A stretch of 64,000 nt of DNA from Paenibacillus psychroresistens (GTDB lineage: Bacteria > Bacillota > Bacilli > Paenibacillales > NBRC-103111): NCBI RefSeq assembly GCF_009728935.1, contig NZ_CP034235.1, positions 7,143,501 through 7,207,500 on the forward strand. Reading direction: 5' to 3'. The notes under the pieces were generated by a model. It was given only the letters and a program-made list of their open reading frames with translations. It was not told the DNA's origin and did no database searches. Positions 45,920-56,000 of the stretch are shown piece by piece (the first letter of the stretch is position 1; every line of letters begins with the position of its first letter). The position numbers and the translations under genes were made by a program.

Positions 45920-46754
45920 TGGAATCCCCCTTTCGTTTCCAGAAGGAGCTCTTCTCAACCGCTTGTTTAACTTTAGGCTTGGAAGAGGATTTTAATTCTT
46001 CATATAGCTTGGAAATCATCGATTCTTCTTTAATGTCACGGACAATTAAGCCGTTAATCGCTAGTGAAATTTGACCGGTTTCCTCAGATACCGTTACCGA
46101 AATCGCATCGGATACTTCACTCATTCCAATAGCTGCACGATGCCGAGTTCCCAGCTCTTTACTGATGAAGGGATTCTCAGATAAAGGCAAGTAACAGCCC
46201 GCTGCCATAATCATATTGCCTCGCAGAATAACAGCACCATCATGCAAAGGTGTATTGGGGATAAAAATATTAATCAACAGCTCAGAGCTGATCTGACCGC
46301 CAATGGCAATTCCGGATTCCACATAATCGGTCAATCCCGTTTCGCGCTCGAACACGATCAAAGCTCCAATTCGCCGCGGCGATAAATATTGAACGGTCCG
46401 CATAAGCTCGCCGATCCTTTTATGCAGTGCCTGATCCTCTTCTGCTGTAGAGCGACTGAATAGCTTTCCGCGTCCCAGTTGTTCCAGGGCTCGTCTAAGC
46501 TCGGGCTGAAAAATGATGACCAAAGCCAGTACCCCAAAGGTAAAAATCTGGTTCATCATCCATTTTAATGTATTCAATTCAAACCAAAGACTGAGCGCCC
46601 AAGTGACTACCACTACCACAATACCTTGCAGTAATTGAATAGCCCTCGTACCCCGCAGCAAAATAATAAGCTTATAAATCACATAACTTACAATTAGAAT
46701 ATCTATGACTTCTTTTATGTAACCTCTAAATGGCAAGTCTTTTAGGTATTGCAT
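45912..46754 (-). CDS. cdaA: diadenylate cyclase (c-di-AMP synthase)
   Basis: 280 residues. Three membrane helices (~10-80) precede a DisA_N catalytic domain with PLHDGAVILRGNMIMAAGCY (DGA motif) and LGTRHRAAIGMSEVSDA (RHR motif). It makes c-di-AMP from two ATP, controlling potassium, osmolyte and wall homeostasis. The C-terminal basic stretch KPKVKQAVEKSSFWKRKG is short. It is first of the cdaA-cdaR-glmM-glmS series; a terminator-like hairpin separates it from rsiW. Confidence 0.97.
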   Translation of the reverse strand: MQYLKDLPFRGYIKEVIDILIVSYVIYKLIILLRGTRAIQLLQGIVVVVVTWALSLWFELNTLKWMMNQIFTFGVLALVIIFQPELRRALEQLGRGKLFSRSTAEEDQALHKRIGELMRTVQYLSPRRIGALIVFERETGLTDYVESGIAIGGQISSELLINIFIPNTPLHDGAVILRGNMIMAAGCYLPLSENPFISKELGTRHRAAIGMSEVSDAISVTVSEETGQISLAINGLIVRDIKEESMISKLYEELKSSSKPKVKQAVEKSSFWKRKGDSNG

Positions 46755-46823
46755 ATCTTTAGATCCCCCAAAGTACCTGTACGCGGCGCTCTTTTCTCTT
46801 TTTTTAAACTATACCATATTTCC

Positions 46824-46866
46824 ACAAAAAAACCTCCCCCATCTTTATATAATTGGGAAAGGTTTT
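46824..46866 (-). terminator. hairpin with T tract between rsiW and cdaA
   Basis: Minus strand AACCT-TT-CCC pairs with GGG-GG-AGGTT across a ~16-nt AT-rich loop, followed by seven T. It would uncouple most SigW-driven rsiW message from cdaA. Confidence 0.7.
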
Positions 46867-46880
46867 GTGTCCGTTTATAC

Positions 46881-47489
46881 TTATTTTGCGAATAAACCAA
46901 CGTATTCATTAACTTCAAACCATAACCAATCCAGAGCTTGATCCACTTGTTTAATTTTACCCGAAATATGTGCGGTTGATGCAAGATTATAGGTCCCGTC
47001 AATGACTACTAAATTACCATTTACTTGACCATCGATCTGGATCTTGCCATTCTTCACCATCAGGTTTCCATTAACCGTATGTCCAGCAGGTACATAAACC
47101 GTATCGCCTTTAATCACGACCTGCTCCAAGCTTGCACCTTTAACCACGAGCTCCGTATCTGAATTCCACATGGACAACGAAGCGCTCAACATCACGAAGA
47201 TAAACATCGAAGCCACTGAAATGGCTGGATGTCGTTTAATCCATTGGAGCCAAGCGTTACTGCGCTTAGGTTGCTTAGGTAAGGATGCCATAATCCGATC
47301 TGTTAAATCTGCCGGCGCCGCTAGATGAGGTAGAGACCGCACCATCGCTTCCGTATTCTGCATCTTCCTATAACGCAAACTGCATGCCTGACAGGAAAGC
47401 AGATGTTTTTTCAATTCTGTTAAGGGAGTCCCCGTTAAATCACCGTCTAAATATTCATGCATCCAAGGGAGGGCTTCATTACAATTCAT
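46881..47489 (-). CDS. rsiW: anti-sigma-W factor, zinc-finger (ZAS) type, with bactofilin-like tail
   Basis: 202 residues. The N-terminal anti-sigma zinc motif is MHEYLDGDL..LKKHLLSCQACSLRY (H-x3-C-x2-C). One helix crosses the membrane at ~95-115 (ISVASMFIFVMLSASLSMW). The outer part repeats short beta turns (VYVPAGHTVNGNLMVKNGKI; QIDGQVNGNLVVIDGTYN; ISGKI) that resemble the right-handed helix of polymer-forming bactofilins. RsiW holds SigW inactive until regulated proteolysis during envelope stress. It lies 93 bp downstream of sigW. Confidence 0.88.
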   Translation of the reverse strand: MNCNEALPWMHEYLDGDLTGTPLTELKKHLLSCQACSLRYRKMQNTEAMVRSLPHLAAPADLTDRIMASLPKQPKRSNAWLQWIKRHPAISVASMFIFVMLSASLSMWNSDTELVVKGASLEQVVIKGDTVYVPAGHTVNGNLMVKNGKIQIDGQVNGNLVVIDGTYNLASTAHISGKIKQVDQALDWLWFEVNEYVGLFAK

Positions 47490-47582
47490 GGGCTGCCACT
47501 TCTTTCCGCTTCCTTTTGCGTTTCTGTTCTATACCATACGATTGAAATCGGATAACGTTTCATAATCATTTTTAAAAAATGC

Positions 47583-48161
47583 CTATTTTTTATCTCCATA
47601 CTCCGAATCCAGCCTCTTGCGTAAGAATTCTCGGCCTCGATGCACACGCGTTTTCACCGTGGTTACAGGCATGTCTAGCACATCGCCAATTTCCTGCAGC
47701 GACATATCGTGCAAATAACGCAGAATAACAACCGATTTATATTTATCAGGCAAGGTTTGAATAGCTTCTCGTATATTCTGCTGGGTTTCGGAAAGAATAA
47801 GCTCTTCATCCGGACCTGCAGCATCACTGGCCAGCATGGAATGCCAATCTGTTCCCTCGCCATCTGTCATTTCGGCATCAATGGAGTAGCTTGGTTTTCT
47901 TTTTCTTAAACGGTCTATGCACAAATTAGTCGCTATCCGATAGATCCAGGTTGAGAACTTCTGATTCTCATCATAGCGATGTAAATTCGTATATACCCTA
48001 AGAAAGGTTTCCTGCACCACATCCTCGGCTTCCTGCTTCTGATTCAGCATGCGATAGCCTAGATGGTAAATTTTATCTTTATACAGCTCGACCAATTCTG
48101 CAAATGCGCGACGATCTCCGCCTCGCGACAGCTTGGCCAGCCGTGTTTCTACATAGTTCAA
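47583..48161 (-). CDS. sigW: ECF RNA polymerase sigma factor SigW
   Basis: 192 residues from a TTG start with GGAGG 7 nt ahead. Region 2 contains AEDVVQETFLRVYTNLHRYD and the -10-reading FSTWIYRIATNLCIDRLRKR; region 4 contains LPDKYKSVVILRYLHDMSLQ then EIGDVLDMPVTTVKTRVHRG. It directs the envelope-stress regulon in Bacillota. It is first of the conserved sigW-rsiW-cdaA-cdaR-glmM-glmS order. I did not find a clear TGAAAC..CGTA autoregulatory promoter in the short space upstream. Confidence 0.95.
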   Translation of the reverse strand: MNYVETRLAKLSRGGDRRAFAELVELYKDKIYHLGYRMLNQKQEAEDVVQETFLRVYTNLHRYDENQKFSTWIYRIATNLCIDRLRKRKPSYSIDAEMTDGEGTDWHSMLASDAAGPDEELILSETQQNIREAIQTLPDKYKSVVILRYLHDMSLQEIGDVLDMPVTTVKTRVHRGREFLRKRLDSEYGDKK

Positions 48162-48231
48162 TGCATTGCCTCCAACGTCAGCTTAATCATTTCTATTGTA
48201 ACCGATTCCCCATCATAATGTAATGTCTAGA

Positions 48232-49113
48232 TTAGCTTTTAAATTTCAGCTCTGACACGCCAATTCCGCCAAGAATCAGCACCATTCCCAGCCACTGCAC
48301 GGATAAAACCGATTCACCCACAATGAATAAGGCGCCTAATAAACCAACCGGCAGCTCTAGTGAGCCCAATAAAGCAGCAACAGAGCTGCCGACACGCGGA
48401 ATTCCAATATTAAAAAATACAGTAGGCACCACTTGACCTAATGTTCCAAGCAGTAATCCCCATAAGATCAAAGAGCCTACACCATCTCCAAGCATTCCAT
48501 CAGGTGGATAAATTAAATAGATCGGAATAATAGCAGCTGTAAGCATAATGGCAGACTTCATTAAGGAATCCATCGGATGCTGTATCCGTCCAGTCAGGAA
48601 CAGAAATAAGCTATAGCTAAAGCCTGAGGCGAGTCCTAAGATTATGCCCTTAACGCTAATCTGACTCCAGTCCGCCGCAAAAATATTCACAGCAAACAAA
48701 GTCCCAATCACAACAATTAGTACAGCCACCATCTGTAGGCGTGTCGGCCACTTTTTATTAACTATCGAATCCAGAACAATTGTCATCCATGTAAACTGAA
48801 ACAGTAATACGATCGAAAGTGAAGCATCCAGCTCCGTTAAAGTTGTGTTATAAAGAATGGTGGTTAAAGCTAGTCCAAATATACCTACTATGGATAGCCT
48901 AATCCAAGGTCCACTAAATGGATTGCTCCACGACTTCCGCCTCATCAGAACAAGAAGCCATGTAATAACCATTCCCATAGTCATTTGACTGACGCTAATT
49001 TCGCCTTCGTTCCAGCCAGCTTCGTATGCCAGCTTAATTATCGGAGATAATAACCCATAGCAGGCCGCTCCTGCGAGGATAAGCAGCATGGCTATCCAGC
49101 GTGTGTTTTTCAT
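48232..49113 (-). CDS. EamA-family (DMT superfamily) transporter
   Basis: 293 residues, about ten membrane helices in two repeats. The first begins IAMLLILAGAACYGLLSPII with the EamA mark LTTILYNTTLTELDASLSIV; the second ends GSSVAALLGSLELPVGLLGA, then LILGGIGVSEL. DMT carriers export or import metabolites such as amino acids; this one has no substrate-defining neighbour. It is not part of the sigW unit functionally, although on the same strand. Confidence 0.88.
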   Translation of the reverse strand: MKNTRWIAMLLILAGAACYGLLSPIIKLAYEAGWNEGEISVSQMTMGMVITWLLVLMRRKSWSNPFSGPWIRLSIVGIFGLALTTILYNTTLTELDASLSIVLLFQFTWMTIVLDSIVNKKWPTRLQMVAVLIVVIGTLFAVNIFAADWSQISVKGIILGLASGFSYSLFLFLTGRIQHPMDSLMKSAIMLTAAIIPIYLIYPPDGMLGDGVGSLILWGLLLGTLGQVVPTVFFNIGIPRVGSSVAALLGSLELPVGLLGALFIVGESVLSVQWLGMVLILGGIGVSELKFKS

Positions 49114-49131
49114 ATCTAGCTTGCCTCAATT

Positions 49132-49168
49132 CTATAAAAACAAAGCCACCTGTTAAAACAGGCGACCT
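49132..49168 (-). terminator. ppc terminator
   Basis: Minus strand GTCGCCTG-TTTTAA-CAGGTGGC followed by TTTGTTTTTATAG, 40 bp beyond the ppc stop codon. Confidence 0.75.
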
Positions 49169-49209
49169 GGTTTTTCGATATTCTATATTTTAACCTAATG
49201 TGTTTGTTA

Positions 49210-52011
49210 TCAACCTGTATTCCTTAATCCAGCTGCAATCCCATTAATCGTCAACAACACTTCTCTCATCAAGATAGCATCATCTTCATCATTTTCTTGC
49301 AAAGCGCGAAGCTCTGTCAGCAAGGACACCTGCATGTAGCTTAATGGATCCACATAAGGATTACGTAAACGAATGGATTCCTGCAGGACAGAAACGTTGT
49401 CGAGAATTTCTTTTTGCCCTGTGATTTGGAGAATTAAGTTTGATGTTAATTCATATTCCTCTTTAATGATGTTATAGATACGCTCGCCCATTGCAGCATC
49501 TTTAATCAAGTTGCCATATTCTTTGGCGATTAATAGATCAGCTTTTGCAAGCGCCATTTGGAGATTATCGATCATCGAGCGGAAAAACGACCATTTCGCA
49601 TACATTTTTTGCAGCTCGCGCATATTTTCTTTTTTGCCTTGGTAAAAGCTTTGTAATCCACTGCCAGCGGCATACCAGGCAGGTAGTAAATAACGACTTT
49701 GCGTCCAAGCAAACACCCATGGAATTGCTCTTAGATCCTCAAAACGATCGCTGTTCTTACGTTTCGATGGACGTGATCCGATATTCAGCTCGCCAATTTC
49801 CGGTAATGGCGTGGATTCGCGGAAGAAAGTAAGGAAATCAGGATCGCGGAAAATCAAATCCTGGTATTTAGTCTGAGCCTTCTCCGAGATATCAATCATG
49901 ATATCTTCCCAATTCTTCTCTGAGATATCGCTTTGCGGATGCTTAGCATTCATCGCCGCGGTAATCAAAGCCCATATCGCCTGCTCCAGGCTGCGATAAG
50001 CAATACCCTTGATCGCATAGCGCTGAGACAGCACTTCACCTTGCTCCGTAATCTTAATCCCGCCACCCAAGGTGTCTGCGGGCTGTGCCAGAATACTCCG
50101 GTTGAGCGGCATTCCGCCGCGACCAAGCGCACCCCCACGGCCATGAAAAAACTTCAGCTTCACACCATAGGTGTTAGCAGCCTCCGTTATGCTTTTCAAG
50201 GCGACGCGCAATTCCCAATTGGCTGTTACCACTCCGCCATCTTTATTGCTGTCCGAGTAGCCCAGCATTATCTCTTGCATGTTCTGCAAGCTGATTAAGC
50301 TGTCTTTGTACGCAGGAATTTTAAAAAGCGTATGGATGATGCCTGGTGCTGCGTGCAGATCATCAATCGTTTCAAACAAAGGCGCCGGCTGCAAGGTACA
50401 GGTTATCGTTCCATCGCTTTCCCGTCTATAAAGACCCGCTTCCTTACTGAATACCATAACCTCAAGCAAATCACTCGTTCCTTGGGTCATACTAATTAAG
50501 TAAGTCGTGATACATTTAAGCCCAAATTCTTTCTGAGCCGCTTTTATCGTGTGATAGACATCGACAACTTCCTTGGTCATCTCCGTATAGGTCAAGTATG
50601 GCGACGTGATCGGACGAGGATCATTCAAGACATCCGTTAGCAATTTAATTTTGGCGTCTTCGGTAAGCTCTGCATAATTTGGAGAAATCCCCATCTTCAG
50701 CAGAACCTCACTCATCGCATTCTCGTGCTCTTTACTATGCTGTCTCACATCAAGTGCAGCGGTATGGAAACCGAACAGCTCCACCTGACGTATTAGTTTC
50801 TTGATAAAAGTATCTGCCACATAATTGGCATAGTGATGGCGCAAGCTGCGATCAAGCACTCGTAAATCCGCCATAAAGTCCTCAGCTACATTATACTTAG
50901 CCTTGGCTTCAATTTGCGCATTGCCCGTATTGTGCATTTTCTCCAGCATATAAGAAAGCTTGATCCGGTAAGGCTCCTGCTCGTTGCGCCAAATTTCTTC
51001 CTGTACAATTTGCAAACGTTCCTTATCCGTAGCTATGGAAATCAATAGCTCTTGCGTGACCTCCACGATACTGGAACTAAAGCTCAAATGCTCAGTTAGC
51101 TCACGCAAACTCACTACATATTTACTAAGCGCCATATAACGCTGCATTTCGAGCGTTTTCCAAGTTACACTTGCTGTAACAGATGGGTTGCCATCGCGAT
51201 CGCCGCCAATCCATGAGCCAAAACGCAGGAAAGTCGGTACATGCCAAGCTTCATCTGGATAATATTTAGTCAAGCAGCGCTCAACCTCACTATATAAATC
51301 TGGAAGCACATCGAATAACGTCTCGTCAAAATAGTACATCCCATTACGCACTTCATCCAGCACCGTTGGCTTGCGATCGCGCAGTTCGTCGGTTTGCCAT
51401 AGCGTTAAAACCTCGCCAGACAGCCGTTCATTCAGCTGCTCTCGCTCCCGAAAAGTTAGCATCGGATTATCAAGCTCCATCACACCATCAGCAATGCGAT
51501 GATGAATATCCAGCACTGCCTTTCGCGTAGCTTCTGTCGGATGTGCCGTCATTACAAGCTCCAAAGAAATGCCTTGGAGAATTTCTTGGACTTCAGCTAA
51601 GTTAGTTCCTCTAAGCTTGAGATCCTTAACTACACTTTCAATCGAGCCTGGTTGAATGGATTCGCCTGCCGTGCGTTCATAATCACGTTTACGGCGAATT
51701 CGATGATTCTGCTCCGCAATGTTTACCAAATGGAAGAAAATAGCAAAAGCCCGAATCACCTGATGGCGAATTTCCGGGTCTAAGGTATTAATCGTTTCTT
51801 TAAACTCGTTATATAATTCAGGGACATAGTGCGCACGCATGGTCTTGCTCATTTCCCTAATCTTGTCTACCGTGTCAAGCAATTCTTTCCCGCCTTGATG
51901 CACCAATACATCCCCAAGCAGATTGGCCAAAAACCGCACATCTCTACGAAGCAAATGGTTGCTTGAGCTTTGTTTTAAGACAGCACTGTTTGATTCAGTC
52001 ATTTCGCTCAC
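49210..52011 (-). CDS. ppc: phosphoenolpyruvate carboxylase
   Basis: 933 residues, the usual length. It converts PEP and bicarbonate to oxaloacetate, refilling the TCA cycle. Motifs: VMTAHPTEATRKAVLDIH (catalytic His ~155), GSWIGGDRDGNPSVTA, MLGYSDSNKDGGVVTANWEL (~593), FFHGRGGALGRGGMPLNRSI (~625) and the invariant C terminus ..AAGLRNTG. The start is supported by AGGTGAG. Monocistronic, with its own terminator. Confidence 0.97.
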   Translation of the reverse strand: MSEMTESNSAVLKQSSSNHLLRRDVRFLANLLGDVLVHQGGKELLDTVDKIREMSKTMRAHYVPELYNEFKETINTLDPEIRHQVIRAFAIFFHLVNIAEQNHRIRRKRDYERTAGESIQPGSIESVVKDLKLRGTNLAEVQEILQGISLELVMTAHPTEATRKAVLDIHHRIADGVMELDNPMLTFREREQLNERLSGEVLTLWQTDELRDRKPTVLDEVRNGMYYFDETLFDVLPDLYSEVERCLTKYYPDEAWHVPTFLRFGSWIGGDRDGNPSVTASVTWKTLEMQRYMALSKYVVSLRELTEHLSFSSSIVEVTQELLISIATDKERLQIVQEEIWRNEQEPYRIKLSYMLEKMHNTGNAQIEAKAKYNVAEDFMADLRVLDRSLRHHYANYVADTFIKKLIRQVELFGFHTAALDVRQHSKEHENAMSEVLLKMGISPNYAELTEDAKIKLLTDVLNDPRPITSPYLTYTEMTKEVVDVYHTIKAAQKEFGLKCITTYLISMTQGTSDLLEVMVFSKEAGLYRRESDGTITCTLQPAPLFETIDDLHAAPGIIHTLFKIPAYKDSLISLQNMQEIMLGYSDSNKDGGVVTANWELRVALKSITEAANTYGVKLKFFHGRGGALGRGGMPLNRSILAQPADTLGGGIKITEQGEVLSQRYAIKGIAYRSLEQAIWALITAAMNAKHPQSDISEKNWEDIMIDISEKAQTKYQDLIFRDPDFLTFFRESTPLPEIGELNIGSRPSKRKNSDRFEDLRAIPWVFAWTQSRYLLPAWYAAGSGLQSFYQGKKENMRELQKMYAKWSFFRSMIDNLQMALAKADLLIAKEYGNLIKDAAMGERIYNIIKEEYELTSNLILQITGQKEILDNVSVLQESIRLRNPYVDPLSYMQVSLLTELRALQENDEDDAILMREVLLTINGIAAGLRNTG

Positions 52012-52178
52012 CTATCCCTATCGAATCTCTATATATACATCGTTTTATTTTATCATAACCCATCTAATTTAAAAACAAAAAAATAGACCCATGAGGATCA
52101 AGTTATGTTAATCTTAAAGTTAGATATCCAAAATTGCACGGATCAACAGCAAATAATCAGAATAAAGGGGATTATCAT

Positions 52179-53021
52179 TTGAAAACACAAGAGGCAGCTT
52201 CACTATTGGAATCTTTGATAAAGGCAATGCCATTTTATCAAAAAACCTACACGGAGGATACATGTATCATTATTGCCGATACCGAGAAGGTAATCGGATA
52301 TTTTCCTGGAAAAGATATAGATGTAAAGATCCCAGTTGGCGCACCTATTGAAAAATTTATCGGCACAGTTTCCTATAATGCCCTTGTTACAGGTACCCTC
52401 ATTCAAGAGGAACGTGGTTCGGAAGTCGTTGGATTCCCATATATTTCTACAGCAAATCCAATTATTCTCGATGGACAAGTTATAGGAGTCATTAGCTCGA
52501 TCGTATTAAATAGTAAAATGGATTTACTGCGCAGCAGCTCAGAAGGCTTGTCCGCCTCTGTCGAAGAAATGACAGCAACAACACAAGCGATTTCTGCGGC
52601 CTTTAACAACGTCATTCATCAAATGGATTCCTTATCGGAGAGCTCCCAGGTGGTTAATAATGACATCCAGAGCATTCAAAAAATCATTTCATTCGTTCAG
52701 GAAATCTCCAAAAATTCTAATGTTTTAGGTTTGAATGCGGCAATAGAAGGTGCTCGCGCTGGAGAGCACGGAAAAGGCTTCATGGTTGTTGCCACTGAAA
52801 TTCGCAAAATGGCAAATAACAGTAAAGAGGCAGCAATGACTATAGGACAACAATTAATAGATATGGAAGCTGCAGTCACCAAAATGAATCAAATGGTAAT
52901 CGCTATAAAAAATGAAATGAATCAACAAGGCGGTACGTTGCAAGATTTAAATTCAGCATTTGAACATATCGCAGCGACAGCCGATGATCTCGCCAGCAGC
53001 TGTGCCCTGAAAGTTACCTAG
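52179..53021 (+). CDS. soluble methyl-accepting-chemotaxis-type signalling protein (YfmS-like)
   Basis: 280 residues from a TTG at 52179 with AAAGGGG 8 nt upstream; the longer frame lacks a site. No membrane helix. The N-terminal ~115 residues form a sensor domain (TCIIIADTEKVIGYFPGKDI; GSEVVGFPYISTANPII). The C-terminal MCP hairpin has SVEEMTATTQAISAAFNNVI and the tip FVQEISKNSNVLGLNAAIEG / ARAGEHGKGFMVVATEIRKM. Length and layout match the soluble transducer YfmS of B. subtilis. It converges with the hybrid kinase gene, the stops only 11 bp apart. Confidence 0.8.
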   Translation: MKTQEAASLLESLIKAMPFYQKTYTEDTCIIIADTEKVIGYFPGKDIDVKIPVGAPIEKFIGTVSYNALVTGTLIQEERGSEVVGFPYISTANPIILDGQVIGVISSIVLNSKMDLLRSSSEGLSASVEEMTATTQAISAAFNNVIHQMDSLSESSQVVNNDIQSIQKIISFVQEISKNSNVLGLNAAIEGARAGEHGKGFMVVATEIRKMANNSKEAAMTIGQQLIDMEAAVTKMNQMVIAIKNEMNQQGGTLQDLNSAFEHIAATADDLASSCALKVT

Positions 53022-53032
53022 AATCTCATCCT

Positions 53033-56000
53033 CTATTTAAAGAGCCACACTCGGATTAATGACAACAGATTATCACTGTTAATTGGCTTAGTCATATAGT
53101 CATTAGCTCCAGCTTCAATACATTTTTCTCGGTCGCCTGTCATGGCCTTTGCAGTCAGTGCTATTATAGGCAGATTACTAAATCGGTGATTCTCACGAAT
53201 TAAACGCATGGCCTCATATCCATCCATGATAGGCATCATAATATCCATCACAACAAGCTCAATACCGGCTTCTTCCTCTAGTTTCTCCAGCGCAAGCTTA
53301 CCGTTATCGGCCATAACCACTTCCACTCCATGCAATTGCAGGATTTTAGAAAGCGCAAATATATTACGTAAATCATCATCTACAATCAGGATTTTACGCC
53401 CGTTCAAGGTTTCCTCAGAGTCACTCAACATACGCATAAGCTGGCGCTGGTCCGAAGAAGCCGCTTTTTGTACACTGTGTAAGAACAAAGAGACCTCATC
53501 CAATAAACGACCTGGGGAATTAACCCCTTTAATCACAATGCTTTCCGTAAATCGATTAAGCTCGCTATATTCGACTTCTGTTAATTCTTTCCCTGTATTG
53601 ATTACAATAGGTGGAATTTTCAATACTTTCGCATCGATCAATTGCGTCAATAATTCAAAGCCCGTCATATCCGACAGCTTTAAATCTAGAATCACACAGT
53701 CATAATCTTGCTGCTTTATCCGGTCCAATCCTTCTTTACCTGTGTTTACGATATGAATTTCAATGTTTTTATCCTTCAGCAGCTCATAAATGGCTTTCTG
53801 GTTATGGGCATCATCCTCAATAACCAGTACTTGCTTGATATGATCATCGAGAATGTTCTCAATCTTTGAGAAAACCGTATCAATATCTTCACTAGTAACG
53901 GGTTTCGATAGAAAGCCTATCGCTCCTTTATACAAGGAATCCTGACTTCCGTCCTTCCCAGAGATGATATGCACCGGGATATGTCGTGTTTCATCAGCAT
54001 ACTTTAACAAATCCAGCATTTTCAGACCATTAATATCGGGAAGCCCTAAATCTAACAAAATAGCACTAGGAATATACCGTTTAGCCAGCTGCATACCGCT
54101 AAACCCATCTCCAGCAACGATGGATTTAAAGCCCTTTTTGCGTGTAAGCTCCATTAAAACTTTAGCAAAATTCTTGTCATCCTCAACTATCAGAATAAAC
54201 TTCTTTATCTTCTTGAGCTCAATTTCTTCTCGATCATCTTCAATGAACGCTTTTATCGGTTTAAGGACTATATCTTCATTCTCCTCAACATACTCTTGCT
54301 CTTTATAACTCTCGATTCCTATTGTTTGGATTGCCTCATTCTTCTGTTTTCTTTCTGATGTTGTAGTTTCTAAATCAATAGGAAGGAACAATGTAAATGT
54401 ACTGCCTTCGCCTTCACGGCTCAGCAAATGAATTTCACCTCCAAGCAGTTTTGCAAGCTCTCGGGATATCGTCAAGCCTAGGCCAGTGCCGCCATACTTG
54501 CGACTAATCGAGCCATCCGCTTGCTGAAAGGCTTCAAAAATCGCCTTTTGTTTGCTCATCGGGATCCCTATTCCCGTATCGGTTACTATAAGCGCAATTG
54601 TCCTTCCTTGCTTAAGCGCTTTATTAGATAGCCTTACATCCTTGGCAGGTATGGAAATCCGTAAAGAAACTGTACCCTCAGAGGTAAATTTGAACGCATT
54701 AGATAAGAAGTTTTTCATAATTTGTTCCGTGCGTTGACCATCCGTTATGATGACCTCTGGAGTATCTTCATCGCGGTGCAGCTCAAAATGAACCCCCTTA
54801 TCTTGCGCTAAAGAGTTAAATTTGTTCTGTAAATTATTAATAATCGTATCTAGCTTGACCTCTTCAGGTAGAATACTTAATTTCCCTGCTTCCACCTTCG
54901 ATAAATCGAGAATGTCATTGATCAAGGTTAATAGCTCTAAGCCACCGCTATGTATGACCTCGGCTGACTCAATCTGATCTGCTGATAAATTCCCTTCTGC
55001 ATTGCTAGCTAGAAGCTTAGCAAGAATTAACAAGCTATTAAGAGGTGTTCTTAACTCATGCGACATATTGGCCAGAAACTCAGACTTGTATTTACTAGCC
55101 ATCTCAAGCTCTTTAGCTTTTACTTCCAGATCATTTCTGGATAATAGAATTTGCTGATTCTGCTCTAATATATCGACTTTTTGCGTCTCTAGATGCTTCG
55201 TCTTCTCTGCCATTTCTTCATTAAGTGCTTGCAATTCCTCACTTGAAATCTTCAGCTTTTCTTCTGATTTTTTCAACATATAGGTTTGTTCTGTAAGTTC
55301 TTCATTAGATACACGCAGCTCTTCCTGCTGTGTTTGTGCTTCTTTGGCCAACAAAAGTGCTTTTTCAGCTAACAGCTCAGCTTCCATAAGTGATTCTTCC
55401 GTGCGTTGACGGCTAGCAGCACTATTAATAACTACGCCTAATGGAGTGGACAATAATTCAAGTAAATTCTGTTGGATCGCAGTAAAAGCTTTAAAAGATG
55501 CCAATTCAATGACTGCTACAACCTCTTCTTCAAAGAGTATCGGCAGCACTAGGATAGCCAAAGGCTTTCTTTCACCTAATCCGGAGCTAATTTGAATATA
55601 GTCATTAGGTACCTGAGTTAGCAGAATAGGCTTCTTCTCGAGAGCACATTGGCCAATTAGACCCTCACCCAGCCGAAAGCGGTTAGATAAATTCTTTCTT
55701 TCTACATATGCATAGCTGCCCAGTAAGATAAAATCTCCCACATGCTCCGAGTTCTTACCGAATTCTTTAACATAGAACACACCTTGTCCAACTTCAATCA
55801 GCTCAGAAATTTCCGAAATAAGCATTTTTACTAGCTGTTGTAGATCTGTCACACCAAGAGACAGCTCTGTTAATCGAGCAAACTCCGTTTTCAGCCAGTA
55901 CTGGCGCTCTCCTTCATCTGTCGTCTTCTTGAAAGAAGCTAATATTTGTACCAGCAAAATGATCGAGAATGTAAAAATCAAGAGGTTTAACAAAATCACA

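Noticed and set aside
48162..48231. SigW autoregulatory promoter upstream of sigW
   Set aside because: I looked for TGAAAC-N16-CGTA on the minus strand and found no convincing match in this short gap.
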